This document shows positions 12,068 to 23,500 of a stretch of 64,000 nt of DNA, in pieces. The position numbers and the translations under genes are program-made. Numbering within the stretch: position 1 is the first letter of the stretch; each line of letters opens with the position of its first letter. The notes beneath the pieces were generated by a model. The model did not search any database. It was not told the origin of the DNA and worked only from the letters and a program-made list of their open reading frames with translations. Origin of the DNA: Brienomyrus brachyistius (taxonomy: Eukaryota; Chordata; Actinopteri; Osteoglossiformes; Mormyridae); contig NC_064542.1 of assembly GCF_023856365.1 (NCBI RefSeq), positions 8,549,363-8,613,362 on the forward strand, read 5' to 3'.

Positions 12068-12732
12068 CTGGGTGGATTTAAACACAACAAAATAAACTGG
12101 GTGGGAGGAGAGTGGGCATCTAATTCCTGCTGGAAACGATCCCTATGGAATATTAAAACTGTAATTACGGTCGCTGTCTGTCAAATCTGTGACCCATGTA
12201 TTTCTGTATGCGCAGACACTAATATACACATTTTGTGTTTGATTGAATACCCCATGCAATATACAAGTCCCCCCATGTCTCTGAAGGAACATTCATTCTT
12301 TCCGGCTTTTTATCTCATCCTTCCCTGTTCTTTCTAAATGCAGTCTGTAGATTCAACAGATATGTTTTTAATTAAGACTAAAATCATTCGTAAGCCCTTG
12401 TTTTCAGCCTGTTTATTTGAGCATTGTGGAATACACTGCCACCGCGTACACACACCCAGAATTAAGCGTGTCCTTGGGATGCGTTGCTGTGAATTTATCA
12501 CGTCGATCCTGATGCTATTTAAAATGATAAATGCAGTGTGCATCTCTCTATAGCTGAGGATTTTTTTTACATAGTACACAGATTAGGGTTTATTTCTGTG
12601 GCTCTGGGTGAAGCAAACACGTTTAAAATGAATAAATTACTGGTTAGAGCTCTTGAGGTGTTATCTTTAGTCCACTCTTGCACTCTGTTTTCTATTCAGG
12701 TCCAGACCTAGCATATAAAAGAGCTAACTTAC
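12068..12732 (-). other. lrrtm2: lrrtm2 intron 1
   Basis: A 665-base phase-1 intron with a strong donor GTAAGT (reading leftward from 12732) and the acceptor CACCCAG ending at 12068. Human LRRTM2 has the same arrangement of a tiny first coding exon and one large second exon. No other gene is seen in it. Confidence 0.8.
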
Positions 12733-12736
12733 CCAT
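12733..12736 (-). CDS. lrrtm2: lrrtm2 start micro-exon (ATGG)
   Basis: The four coding bases ATGG precede a perfect donor GTAAGT. Joined to exon 2 at 12067 they give G|GT, so the protein starts Met-Gly and runs into a frame that is open from there and aligns with the human signal peptide (MGLHFKW versus MGFHSRW). The start context is good (A at -3, G at +4). The 5' UTR continues to higher coordinates with no defined limit. Confidence 0.85.
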
Positions 12737-13336
12737 TCTTTTCTGCACATCGGAGGCTGCATTCAACTGTTTTTCTCCGCAGACACTTTGAGCAGCCAGA
12801 CGGAAAAAAAATCTAATGAACAAAAACCCTTTTGATAAAACACAAAAGGAATCGTGATCAGAAATAAAGCAATGCTGGATCTCCACAAATGCAACAAAAG
12901 GAGCAATTCCATGACTAGAATTTTAATCTTATATTTTTAATCCGGTTTCTTTTGAGAAATCAGGAAAATTAGATTTCCCCCCTTCAGTCTATAAGTTGAT
13001 CTGAATCCATCACAATCCTTGTGCGTTTTTGGTTTTTCGTCCCTCTCCTTTGCTACTGCAATGATGTCAGCTCAATTGGTTAATTGAAGATCAAGCAGTC
13101 GCCTTTCATGACTGGGGGTCTGCCTTCGCATAACTTGTTGATGGCAGTCAGAGACCCTTCTCGCATATCTTGCTCCTTGTCGCTCCGTCAGCCGTGTCTG
13201 TATTGAGTTCTCAACACAGAGGATAGTTGCTGGTCAAAAAAGGGATAAGGAAAGAATCAGACAGGCTGTTCGCTGCTTTTGTTGCAGGCACGCACTGCTA
13301 CAGAGTGGTGGCAGGCTGGCGTCGATCAGTGATGCA

Positions 13337-13340
<4 letters not shown>

Positions 13341-13367
<27 letters not shown>
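13341..13367. repeat. (CT)n microsatellite at head of TC-rich block
   Basis: A perfect CT array followed by about 190 bases of irregular TC-rich sequence. The long frames read through it at 13227-13810 are products of the base composition. Confidence 0.9.
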
Positions 13368-13370
<3 letters not shown>

Positions 13371-13877
13371 TGCTCTCCCCCAGTCTCCCTCCCATTTGCG
13401 CGTTCTCGCTCATTTTCGTCTGCTCTCTTGCTATTGCGTGGTCTCCCCTGCTCTCTCCTGCTCGCTCTCGCTGCATCGCTCGTCTGCTTGCTCTTTCTCT
13501 CGCCCCCTCTTTCCCTGTAGCTTTCTCACCCGCTCTCCCTCCCTTGCTCTCTTCCTCTTGCTCTGTAATGCTCTGGCTTGTTAGCTTACTTTATGCCTTG
13601 CACTCCTGCTTACTCCTACTTGCTTGTTTGATGACCTCCTCTCTTCTTCCTTGCTGGTTTCGCTGCCCCATCAGAATGTTGATAAATGCCGCAGCTTGCT
13701 TTCTAAATTTGGCAGTCTCTGTACATTTTGTTCACATGGAAAATAGGATTTGGGATTTTATCATATGCACTGTGCAGATAAATATGGGTTGTTTGTTCCT
13801 TTGTGCATAGTTTCTGGTGAATGTCACACTTTGCAATTCAGTTAAATTATAGGTAACCTTTTTGCAGTAAATTATTT

Positions 13878-13892
13878 GGGGGGGGGGGGGGG
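13878..13892. repeat. G15 homopolymer
   Basis: Uninterrupted G run; its length is uncertain in any assembly. Confidence 0.9.
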
Positions 13893-14606
13893 TATATAGT
13901 AGATAAAGCCTTATGGGAGTTGGAGCCCTTGATCCATTTTTTTTTTTGTAAAATACACCATATTTGCTTAATTTGAGGCTTTGAAATTCAGTCAAATAGA
14001 CTCAGACATTTGTATTATAAAGGCATAAAGTGATTGGCGTGATGCGTGTGGCCCTTCTGTAGAAATTTAGATGTTTCAGTATTCTGATATGGGGCATGAG
14101 TAATATCAATTGAAGTAAAGTATCACACTGTTACACTAAGCTTCTGCAAAACAAAAAAACTTATTTCATATGCTCAAAAGAAAATTGTATTGCAGGTGCC
14201 ATGAATGGAGAGTTGTCTCAATACGACGTGTATTCAATGGCAATTTTCTGTGTTCCCAGTTTACACATGCTTATCTTTCATAGAACAGCAGTACCCCTGT
14301 TTATTTCTTGTTAATATTCAATGTGTATGTTGTGGGTCATTTTTGAATTTCTCTCTTGAAAATGTGATTACCTGCATACGTTTGTGTTTTATAGTTAAGG
14401 TACGCTTCCCATTATGCAACCGCGCAGGTTCCTCTGTTTTGTAAACTTATCTTTATTTTACTTCTCATTTTGGGGTTTCTATTTCGCTTACAAAATTAGG
14501 CTGTTTTGAAAGGAATTTCTCCTGAATGTTTGACCTTCCCCAAATCCTTCTACCTACCAGTTGCATTGGAACATGTAAGCTACAAAATGCTATTTTTCCC
14601 TTGTAG

Positions 14607-14687
14607 GCTGGCAGGAAAGACAGAAGTGACGCCCTGAACACAGCCATTGACAGGATGACTAAGAAGACGCGTGATCTACGCAGACAG
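14607..14687 (+). CDS. ctnna1: ctnna1 exon, residues 355-381
   Basis: 27 codons, from AGRKDRSDAL to TRDLRRQ, in phase 0. This is the first exon after the nested lrrtm2 and matches human exon 8. The acceptor is TTGTAG. The donor is CAG|GTCCAT, weak after position +2. The ATG of Met371 (RMTKKT) could start a truncated protein if transcription begins in this intron. Confidence 0.95.
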
Positions 14688-17600
14688 GTCCATTTCCTTA
14701 CCATTTATTTCTCCATTCTTCTATGAAGTCAAACACTTCCACTAAAAGGCTCATGTCAATGGTTTAACACAGTGTTATATTTAGAACCACATACATGCAG
14801 CTATCTGAAATGCTGTTTAACATTTAAAAAATTAACTCAAAAATCTAAATTGTAATGTGCATTAATTGGAGGTTTTCTTAATCTGTATTGACAAAAGATT
14901 CTGCAGAGCTGGAAACAGGAGTTCATTTCTAAATAATGGCTGCGGAAGGGATTGATGCTTCCATTTTCTGTATTAATGACTTTCAATATAAATGGCTACC
15001 CTATGTCTTACATTTCCAAAAGAAGACATCTATTGCCTGTTACTACATTGTAATGTTAATGTCTCTATAGATTTAATTGATCGAAGTGTCTCCTTCAGAA
15101 TTATGGCCTAGCAAGCTGACAGATTTTTCAGTTCAAATTTTAATGTTGTCTTCCATGTTTCTCTTTTTGAAAGCATTTTGGGTTTTTTAAATAAAGCTTT
15201 GTAACGCTGTGTATCTGTCTTTACTTTTATGTTCTTAGCTGCGCAAAGCAGTAATGGACCATGTGTCAGACTCTTTCCTGGAGACCAACGTCCCACTTCT
15301 GGTCCTCATTGAAGCGGCCAAGAATGGCAATGAGAAGGAGGTGAAGGAATATGCCCAAGTTTTCCGAGAACATGCCAACAAGCTCATTGAGGTGAGTTTT
15401 CTTTTGCAGCTGATTTATTTAGAAAGCTAAAGTTCATTGGGAGGTGAGACCCCCTCAGTTAGATATTAAATGAACCGGGATTTTAATCTGCTTGAATACC
15501 CTTGAAATACAGGTGAGTCTTGTCCTTTTGCAACTAATGTGAGAATAGTAGGATCTGATCAGGTCCGCTGGGTTTAACGGTGCCATTGTGTGTTCATAAA
15601 ATCATATAGCCTGTTTATGGCAACAAGGCAAAAGGCAAAATATCTGATCTCTTGTAACATTCAGACATTATATGTGATCTTTATCTTGTGATTTAGTGAA
15701 ATTTCCGTACAAAATCTGCTATAGCAATCTTTACAATAAATTTGATTATTGAAACGGTACTGCTTGACTTAAAATTTTGCAGTTTGCTGTTAATATTGCG
15801 TATATCTCTGAATGAAATCATGTGCTATTTTGGGCAGGCATACAGTACATGCCAAATGTATATGGCTGATCAGATCCGTGAAACAAATCTTGTACCTAGC
15901 CAGGGGAGTCAAACTTCATTGCCAAAGGTTAAGTGTTGTCTCATGGGAAATGGTTCAATTTGCTCAACTGTTTGTATCCTATTTCCCGTTGACAATGGAA
16001 ATATAATGAAATGCTATGTACTGGTCAGGAAATCGCTTAATGTACAGTGTGCTGTCATCGTACATAGTCATGGGGTTGTGGCAGGATAAGTGTAAATTGA
16101 ACTTCGGTTCCTCTTCCACCATTGTATTTTTTCCTAGACAATGTTCTTCATTTAAAACATTTTGTAGTGGAGTCTTATGGGTCAGCTAGAAATGGACACC
16201 GTCGTCAGCCATCCTCATTACTTGTTCCCTCATGTCTTTCCCCGTGGTCCCAGTAGAAAAATGCCCTTTGTTGACATTTGGGAGTGACCACTCCCCATGG
16301 GTGCCTGGCCTTCATTTCAGTGCCAAGACAGGAGTGAAAGCACCAGTTAGAGACTAGAGTGGGACTGGATTAGTCAAAGAGCCCAGAGTTCTGCCCCAGG
16401 CAGAGGAATTGGCAGTGGCGTTATAGAATGACACAACAATTGTTGAAAATGCCTCACTGCACTGCATAATTGGAACTGACACCAGATGAAATTGGAACAA
16501 GCTAAAAAGATGAAATACAGCTACATAGATGTGATTGTTGCTAAAATAAGAATTAGTGTTTAAATGTATTGCAGTTTTTTTTCCTGTTTTCAGGGGGTAA
16601 ACATGTGCTATGCTTCTGAAGGACACTCTCTCCTTCATGCATGTACCATATGTCAGTCTGTGTACATTTATTCATAAATGGGTAGTTTGGGCACCTTGGC
16701 GATAAACACAAGCCTGCATGTTTGTAGCAATGCGCCTACTTCACCGTACATGTTGACTCGATGTAGGGATGGCTTGGATTTCTATTACTAATCAGATTTA
16801 GTACTTGAGTTGATGGTGCATAAATCATCTTTTGGTAACAAATGGATCCCATTGAAATTATTTAGCATTTTAAGCTTGGTTTTAAAGCCTTGCATAATAC
16901 ATGTGGCTTGAGTGCTGTTTACTTCAGGTTCATCCAATGAAAGGAGTTTTTAGGATAATTAACTGATGAGATTGATAAAACCACAAGGATGCCATGTATT
17001 TTTTGTGAACTGTATTGCTAGTGTGAAGCTTTGGCCTTATTTTTGTTGCAGCACGCATGAAATGCACTGTTGTGTACTTTTTAAGACTTGCCTTGTAAAG
17101 AGCAGTATCAAGTTTTTAATTCATATGGCTCCATTTTGACTGGGGTTTTGTCTTTACAAAAGAGGGAGCCCCCTGCCTTTTATTCATCCATTTTCCAATT
17201 GCTGGTCAAGGTCATGGGGGGCGTCTCGTGCTTGATGGCTGTGATGGCTCTGCCTTCACAGATGCAAACCATTAAACACATTTTTTTTTATCAGATTCAG
17301 ACATTTTTGCAAGATTTTAGAAGTTCTGCAAGATGGTGTTGATTGAGGATATGGGGCAAGCCTGCGTGTATGAAAGATGACATTACCTACAAGTTCATAT
17401 GGCCATATTCATTAATGAATATGCTTTTAAAATTCACATTAGATCGAGGTTACATTAGATTGAGTGATTGCTTTTGGAGACTGTATTCAATTTTCAGTAA
17501 AATGAAAGAGGTAGAATGGAACTCTGGCCAGCCCCATTTCTTTTGTGTAATATTTATGAAATGTACACCAGGGGCAATGGGAAGTGCTGACTGCCTTAAA

Positions 17601-20514
17601 CCCCCTGCCCTACCCCCCACTTGCATGGTGTATTACTGAAATACTGCTTCCATGTAGTATGCTTCCATGTTCCACTTGAATGGAAATTGCCAGTACAATA
17701 TTATGTTAAACAGTTGGGCCTTAGCGCATGACGTGAATCTGTAGCTGTTAATTTTTGCCATTAAGTCACTTGGCATATATGTGAAATTTGCTTGGGAACA
17801 TCTGATTTGTACTCTGTAGGCCAGAATATGTTACAAGTGCAATATTTCTGTGTTTACGCTATGTTGTTTTTTGGCAATCTACTACTTCCCATGTTTAACC
17901 CAGGCGTTTTAAAAAATTTAATTTGAGATTGGAAATACATTTGCAATATGTATTGAGTGATAGTTCACATGCACGACACGTATGACCAAAACTGAAGGGC
18001 AACTAGTTTTCAGAAAATTAAGCCTTTGGAGTTTTCACATGATGCTGTGTCATTGTTGCCCATGGTTCCTAGGCATCTGAAATGTCCTAGCAGCGAAAAA
18101 CCGTATGCAGACATATTTGCTTGCAGTATTAGGATCCATTAATATTTTGCACATACAATATTTTACACAGTTACTTCTGAATGATTGTCCATTTTGCTCA
18201 ATGCAATACATCTTCAGCGATAAACGGCACAAAATTTAATTTTGTCCGTAGAACACATTTTGACTTATTTACATTTTGTGTTTTGCCAGCATGACTGTTT
18301 TAGATAGCAGTTGGTGATCTGTTTTGATTATTATGTTGTGTTAATTAATGCATGTATCTTTGACTAGGAATGTGCATTTGCACTGCTGCCTCCACCAGAC
18401 CATCATTTCACTGCGTCACCAGAAAATGAGAATTGTGTCCTTTAGCAGGATAGCATTTGATCGTTGGCTAAGTTTTCACATTGTCATATATTGAATGTGT
18501 CCAGTGGTGTGAAAGGCGTTGATGAATGCTGTTAACCAACATTTGATCAGCCTAATTAATTTTTTTTGTATGAAACGTAAAGTTTTTCCATTTCACTTCT
18601 CTTACGCATTTCGGTGTCTCATGTGAAGCTTCTAATTGATTAGTTTTTACGCCCAAAAGTGACATTTTCAAAATACTGTCTATGCATGTAAAAGAGTTTG
18701 GTAATATTTATGCAGCTCATTCACTATTACTATGCAGACACCAGTTTTGCTTTATTATAAAACGTCAGCTCTGTTTAGGTTCCTTTTAACTGTCGTCAGT
18801 GCGGTTTGTCATTTCAAACAGATGCCAGCAGTGCCCGAGTAAGTTTTTAAATATTCTGAAACATGCACAAAAAAGTGTTTTAAATTAGTTTTGGAACAGT
18901 GAATGTCATATGACTCAGAAGAGAAATGTGTTGTATTTGTTGCATAAACATTGTTCTTCAAAAACCTCTTAAGAAATCATACATATTTATGTATAAGCCC
19001 TTCCTCTTTAACAGCTTTTTACTTATGGCACTTGCCTAATTATTTGGAACGTAGTGTAGTTGGCATATAACCATTCTATTATTTAAAATTTTTTTAAAAT
19101 AAGGAAGTCTTGGTACTGAATCATTATTGTAAATATCAATGTCATAAAAATAATATAAGGAATATTGAGCTACTTGCTTCACATTTTTCCACTGGGTGTC
19201 AGCTGTTTTAAATTTTCAGTAACATGTACGCCTCCTCTCAGAAGCACTGACAGTGGTTACTGCAATAAACTTCAGACATTTAAGAACTGTCTCTGAACTG
19301 AGCTATTGAGAAGGAAAGTTTTGAGAATTCAGTATCAAATGGGGCAGCTGTTATAGGTCCTGATGTCTGAGAACCCATGTGAGTTTAACTATTTGATTTT
19401 TGGTTTCTGTAGGTTGCCAATCTGGCTTGTTCCATTTCCAATAATGAGGAAGGAGTGAAGCTTGTCCGTATGGCGGCCTCCCAGCTGGAGACCCTCTGTC
19501 CCCAGGTACAAGAACCATGTTTGTCCTTGTTTGTCACCATATTGCTCAAATCATTCAGTCTTGTTTAATCACTCACCCGTCCTTTGTTTTGTCAACATAT
19601 GTTTTATACACACAAAATTTCTAGTCCCAGTTGAGAAGTTACGGCTTTGTAAGGATTTGATTGCCAGACAAGATTATCTGCACCGAATTTTGGATGGTGA
19701 TTTAATTGCTCTTAATCTACAATTATTATAGGTTATTAATGCTGCCCTGGCCTTAGCTGCCAAGCCCAACAGCAAAGTAGCTCAAGACAACATGGATCTT
19801 TTCAAAGAGCAATGGGAGAAGCAAGTCCGTGTGCTTACTGACGCGGTGGATGACATAACTTCCATCGATGACTTCCTGTGTGTGTCTGGTAAGGAAGAGC
19901 CTGGTATATTGTCATCAGTGGGCTTCTAAGGACAAATCTCTTGCTCTTGCCCCAGACAGGAATCCATGGGTAACGTTATTTCAAGTATAGTGCAACATGC
20001 ATTCCCACCCTGCACAAATGTTGCAAGTATTTATTTGAATTTTACCTTCTTTCATTAGAGAGAGATGTTTTTGACCACTGTTCTTAATTTTCCAAAACCA
20101 GGGACAAAGTTTAATACGCCGTGACGGATAAGGATTTCCGGCTTTAATTCTCAGAGTGACTTGGGTTTTTCCGACAGTGCGTGTCCTTGTTTTTAACGTT
20201 GTAGGTCAAATGCGATCTGTCTTTTTACTAGAAAACCACATTCTGGAGGATGTGAACAAGTGCGTGATTGCCCTGCAAGAAAAGGACGTGGATGGGCTGG
20301 ATCGTACTGCTGGGGCTATTCGGGGCCGTGCTGCCAGGGTGGTTCATGTGGTCACGTCAGAGATGGACAATTATGAGCCTGGGATCTACACTGAAAAGGT
20401 GCTGGAGGCCACCAAGCTTCTGACAGACACAGGTATTTCATTTAGTTTTCAGCATGACTTGAATTTGTTATAATTTCAGTGATTTCAATTATTTTTTTTT
20501 TATCTGTGTATGTA

Positions 20515-20545
<31 letters not shown>

Positions 20546-20548
20546 CTG

Positions 20549-20579
<31 letters not shown>

Positions 20580-23500
20580 CTGTACATGTGTGTGTGTGTG
20601 TGTCGTATGTATGTGTAAATTAAATTCTCAAGTTGTTTTCTCTATTACATCTAAATGCTTAAACAGCTACCTTTGCCATTAAGTTCACTGAGTAGGCCGT
20701 TGCATTTTTTTGTAAGCCCAAAATCCCTGCTTGCTTCATCCCTCTGCTTTGCAAGTAGCTCCCCAGCTGAAATGCCCCCTGGGACCTTGTTCACTTTGAA
20801 ATTCCGAATGGGCCTGAGTATTAATGGAAATGTGGACCAGACCATTGCTTCATAGTTTTGGGCACAACTGAAGGCTGCTGGGTCCGTTTTCAGAGATGTT
20901 TCAAAGCTGCTATAGATCAGAGTAAATGAAGCAGCCTTTTTCCCAAAATAGTGTGCTGGTATTGTTCTGAATATTGGAGCTCAAGGCTAAAGCTATTGTC
21001 AAAACACCATCATTTACCAAGTACAGCATCTGTATTTTACCAGAAAAAGCTTTTCGTATTTTCCCCAACTAGCCTTCCCAAGCGAGTCTTTTGTAGGTCA
21101 ATCTTTTTCCCATTTCTGTCCTGCTCAAAGGATATTTTGCTCTCTAACCCTGAACATGGTTAAAGATCTGCATCATGTATAATTTTATGTGCTTGATTTG
21201 AACTGGACTTTAGAGATGTCATTGCAACCTATATCCAGCTGTGGTATTTGATAAAGTCAGAGCTCCAGTATTGTGGTGTGGATGTAATTTGGTGTGTGTG
21301 TAAAAAGCATAAATTTCAATTAAATTTGGCAAACAGAAATATTACATTAACTGTGTGCTGCAAGTGCTAGGCATCACATTAAGCAGATGGCCTTGCACTA
21401 ACACATCTCCTCTGTCCGGTTCGCAGTGATGCCCCGTTTCACGGAGCAGGTAGAGGCTGCGGTGGAGGCCCTGAGTGCGAACCCCACTCAGCCTGTGGAT
21501 GAGAATGAATTTATCGATGCCTCCCGTCTGGTGTACGACGGTGTCCGTGACATCAGGAAGGCTGTGCTGATGATCAGGGTAAGTCTGTGAAGTTTCATTA
21601 CAAGTAGAATGTTCTCTCTCCAACTGCCTGACCTTTCAGTTTATCCTGGCGAACAGTCTTGCTTTACCTTCACTTTGCGGATGATTTCATTCTGCCCAAG
21701 CCTAAGGTGTGTGTTTGTTAAACCTTTTTTGGGAAAGACTCTGCCAACCAAATTATATTTTATATGACTGGGTTAAGTAAGATGAGCTCTGTTTTACAGT
21801 TTTATTGCATGGTTTGGTCATTCTTGCATGCAGTATCCTGAATACTTGTTCATAAATGTAGATAATCTGCCGATATATGAATTTGGTCTGTTTTTTTTTT
21901 TGTTTGTTTTTGATCCAGATAATCAGTGTTTTAGGGATAGAAACAGCCACGGCGGCTTGTTTGTTCCTTCTCTGAACAAAACTGTAAAAGGGGCTGTGGC
22001 ATCTTGGCAACATTCAGTTGGAATTTTGTAGACAGAGAACAGTGGTAGTCATTGAGAACACCACTGGGTTCTCTTGATGCTTGCTACCTGCTGAGCCCCA
22101 GTTAGGGGTTACCTTTATTGAAAGTGTTAGCACCGGGAATCAGATTTTGTGCAGTACAGTACATGTTGCAGTTTCAGCAAAAATTTACTCACCTAAGTAT
22201 TTTTGACTCTAGTAGATCCTAGTACATTTCCCCTATTAAATCCCTTTTTTTTGCTCTTCATTGGGCATTTTCATTGTGTTTAATTAATACTGTTGTGTGG
22301 TGCCAGCCTACATTTAGTGTGGTCTTGTGGACAATGCTAAAAAATATTTTTATAAATATTAACTTGAGGAGTAGAATATGTAAAAACTATAAAGTCGAAA
22401 TATCAGACAGTACAAAGGGACTTGAGCGTGCAGCTGTGTTTATGCGGAGTGCGCTGTGGCGTCTCAAAGCAGCACAGACGCACTCAATGTGCTACCTGCG
22501 AATGATTGCTCTGCTATGAGTGCAAGCTAGCAGGGAAATTTAGATACAGTATGTGTAAAGTTCAGCTTTAAGTATCAGTCTGAAAATAAAGTGAGAGAGC
22601 GAGCAATAGTGAGTCTGTCACTCAAGTGGTTGCTGAACGGAACACATTTAATATATAAAACAAACACTTTCAAAAAAGGTACAAATTCATTTTTAGCTTA
22701 TTCCATGCTGGTGCTAACAGTTGCCACACCCCCAGACTGACCTTCCTTCATGTTTATATACAAAGTGCACCATGTCAGTATTATTTAACACATTTTATAA
22801 CACATTGGGTGTACTTCAAGTTATTTTGTTCTTTCTCTTGTCACATGTATATCACACTTATGTCACATTAGGGTAATTTTAATGGCACACACACAATTTC
22901 TTTTAGCACTAAGTTTTGCAACTCAATAGTTGTTTATTGCAAATCTATTGGGTGATACCTAGAAGTATAGTGTGGTTAATTGTTCAGCTCACCATTATTA
23001 GTCCAGATGGAAATTAAACTGCAGCTTTTTGACAGTGTGTCTGAAATGGAGAGAGAAGCAACATGTACTGTAAAATGATATGCAATGGAAGGTACATCCG
23101 TATCTAAATGATGATTTCAAGATCAAAGCAGCTGGTTGCTCTACACGGGGTGTATGTTTGTAGAGGTGTCTTGATGCCAATCACAGAAATTAGAACACAT
23201 TTCCTTGAATGAGTTGACCAAAGAATCTTTTTTTTGAATCGATTCCTGGAAATGTAGCTTTAGCCCCCGAGAAGGTACTAAAAAGTCATGGGGATTTTTA
23301 CTTTGGTTAAAAAAAAGTCTTGTTTGCATTAAGTAATTGATTTCCCTTGTCCTGGAGGAGAGGGGGATTTCCTTCCTGGTATAGCCTGTATTCTGTGCGG
23401 GTTAATATAAAACATTAGGTTGAACCCACAGTTGAAGTTATGAGCAAAGGCTGCTGTTCCCCAACCAAAAGCAAGGCTACAAATTATTGGCATAATATGG

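Larger units (their letters stand above)
12737..14000. promoter_or_regulatory. Probable lrrtm2 promoter region, possibly bidirectional
   Basis: This region lies directly upstream of the lrrtm2 start exon and 0.6-1.9 kb before the next ctnna1 exon. It contains a long pyrimidine-rich (TC-rich) block at about 13340-13560. In human, the LRRTM2 promoter region has been reported to fire in both directions and give an N-terminally truncated CTNNA1 transcript. Location is the only evidence here; no TATA box or start site is assigned. Confidence 0.4.

Noticed and set aside
13227..13810. Leu/Ser-rich + strand frames (97 and 146 codons) and their minus counterpart
   Set aside because: They arise from the TC-rich block; simple composition keeps stop codons rare.
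20479..20682. Val/Cys-rich frame
   Set aside because: Translation of the GT microsatellite.
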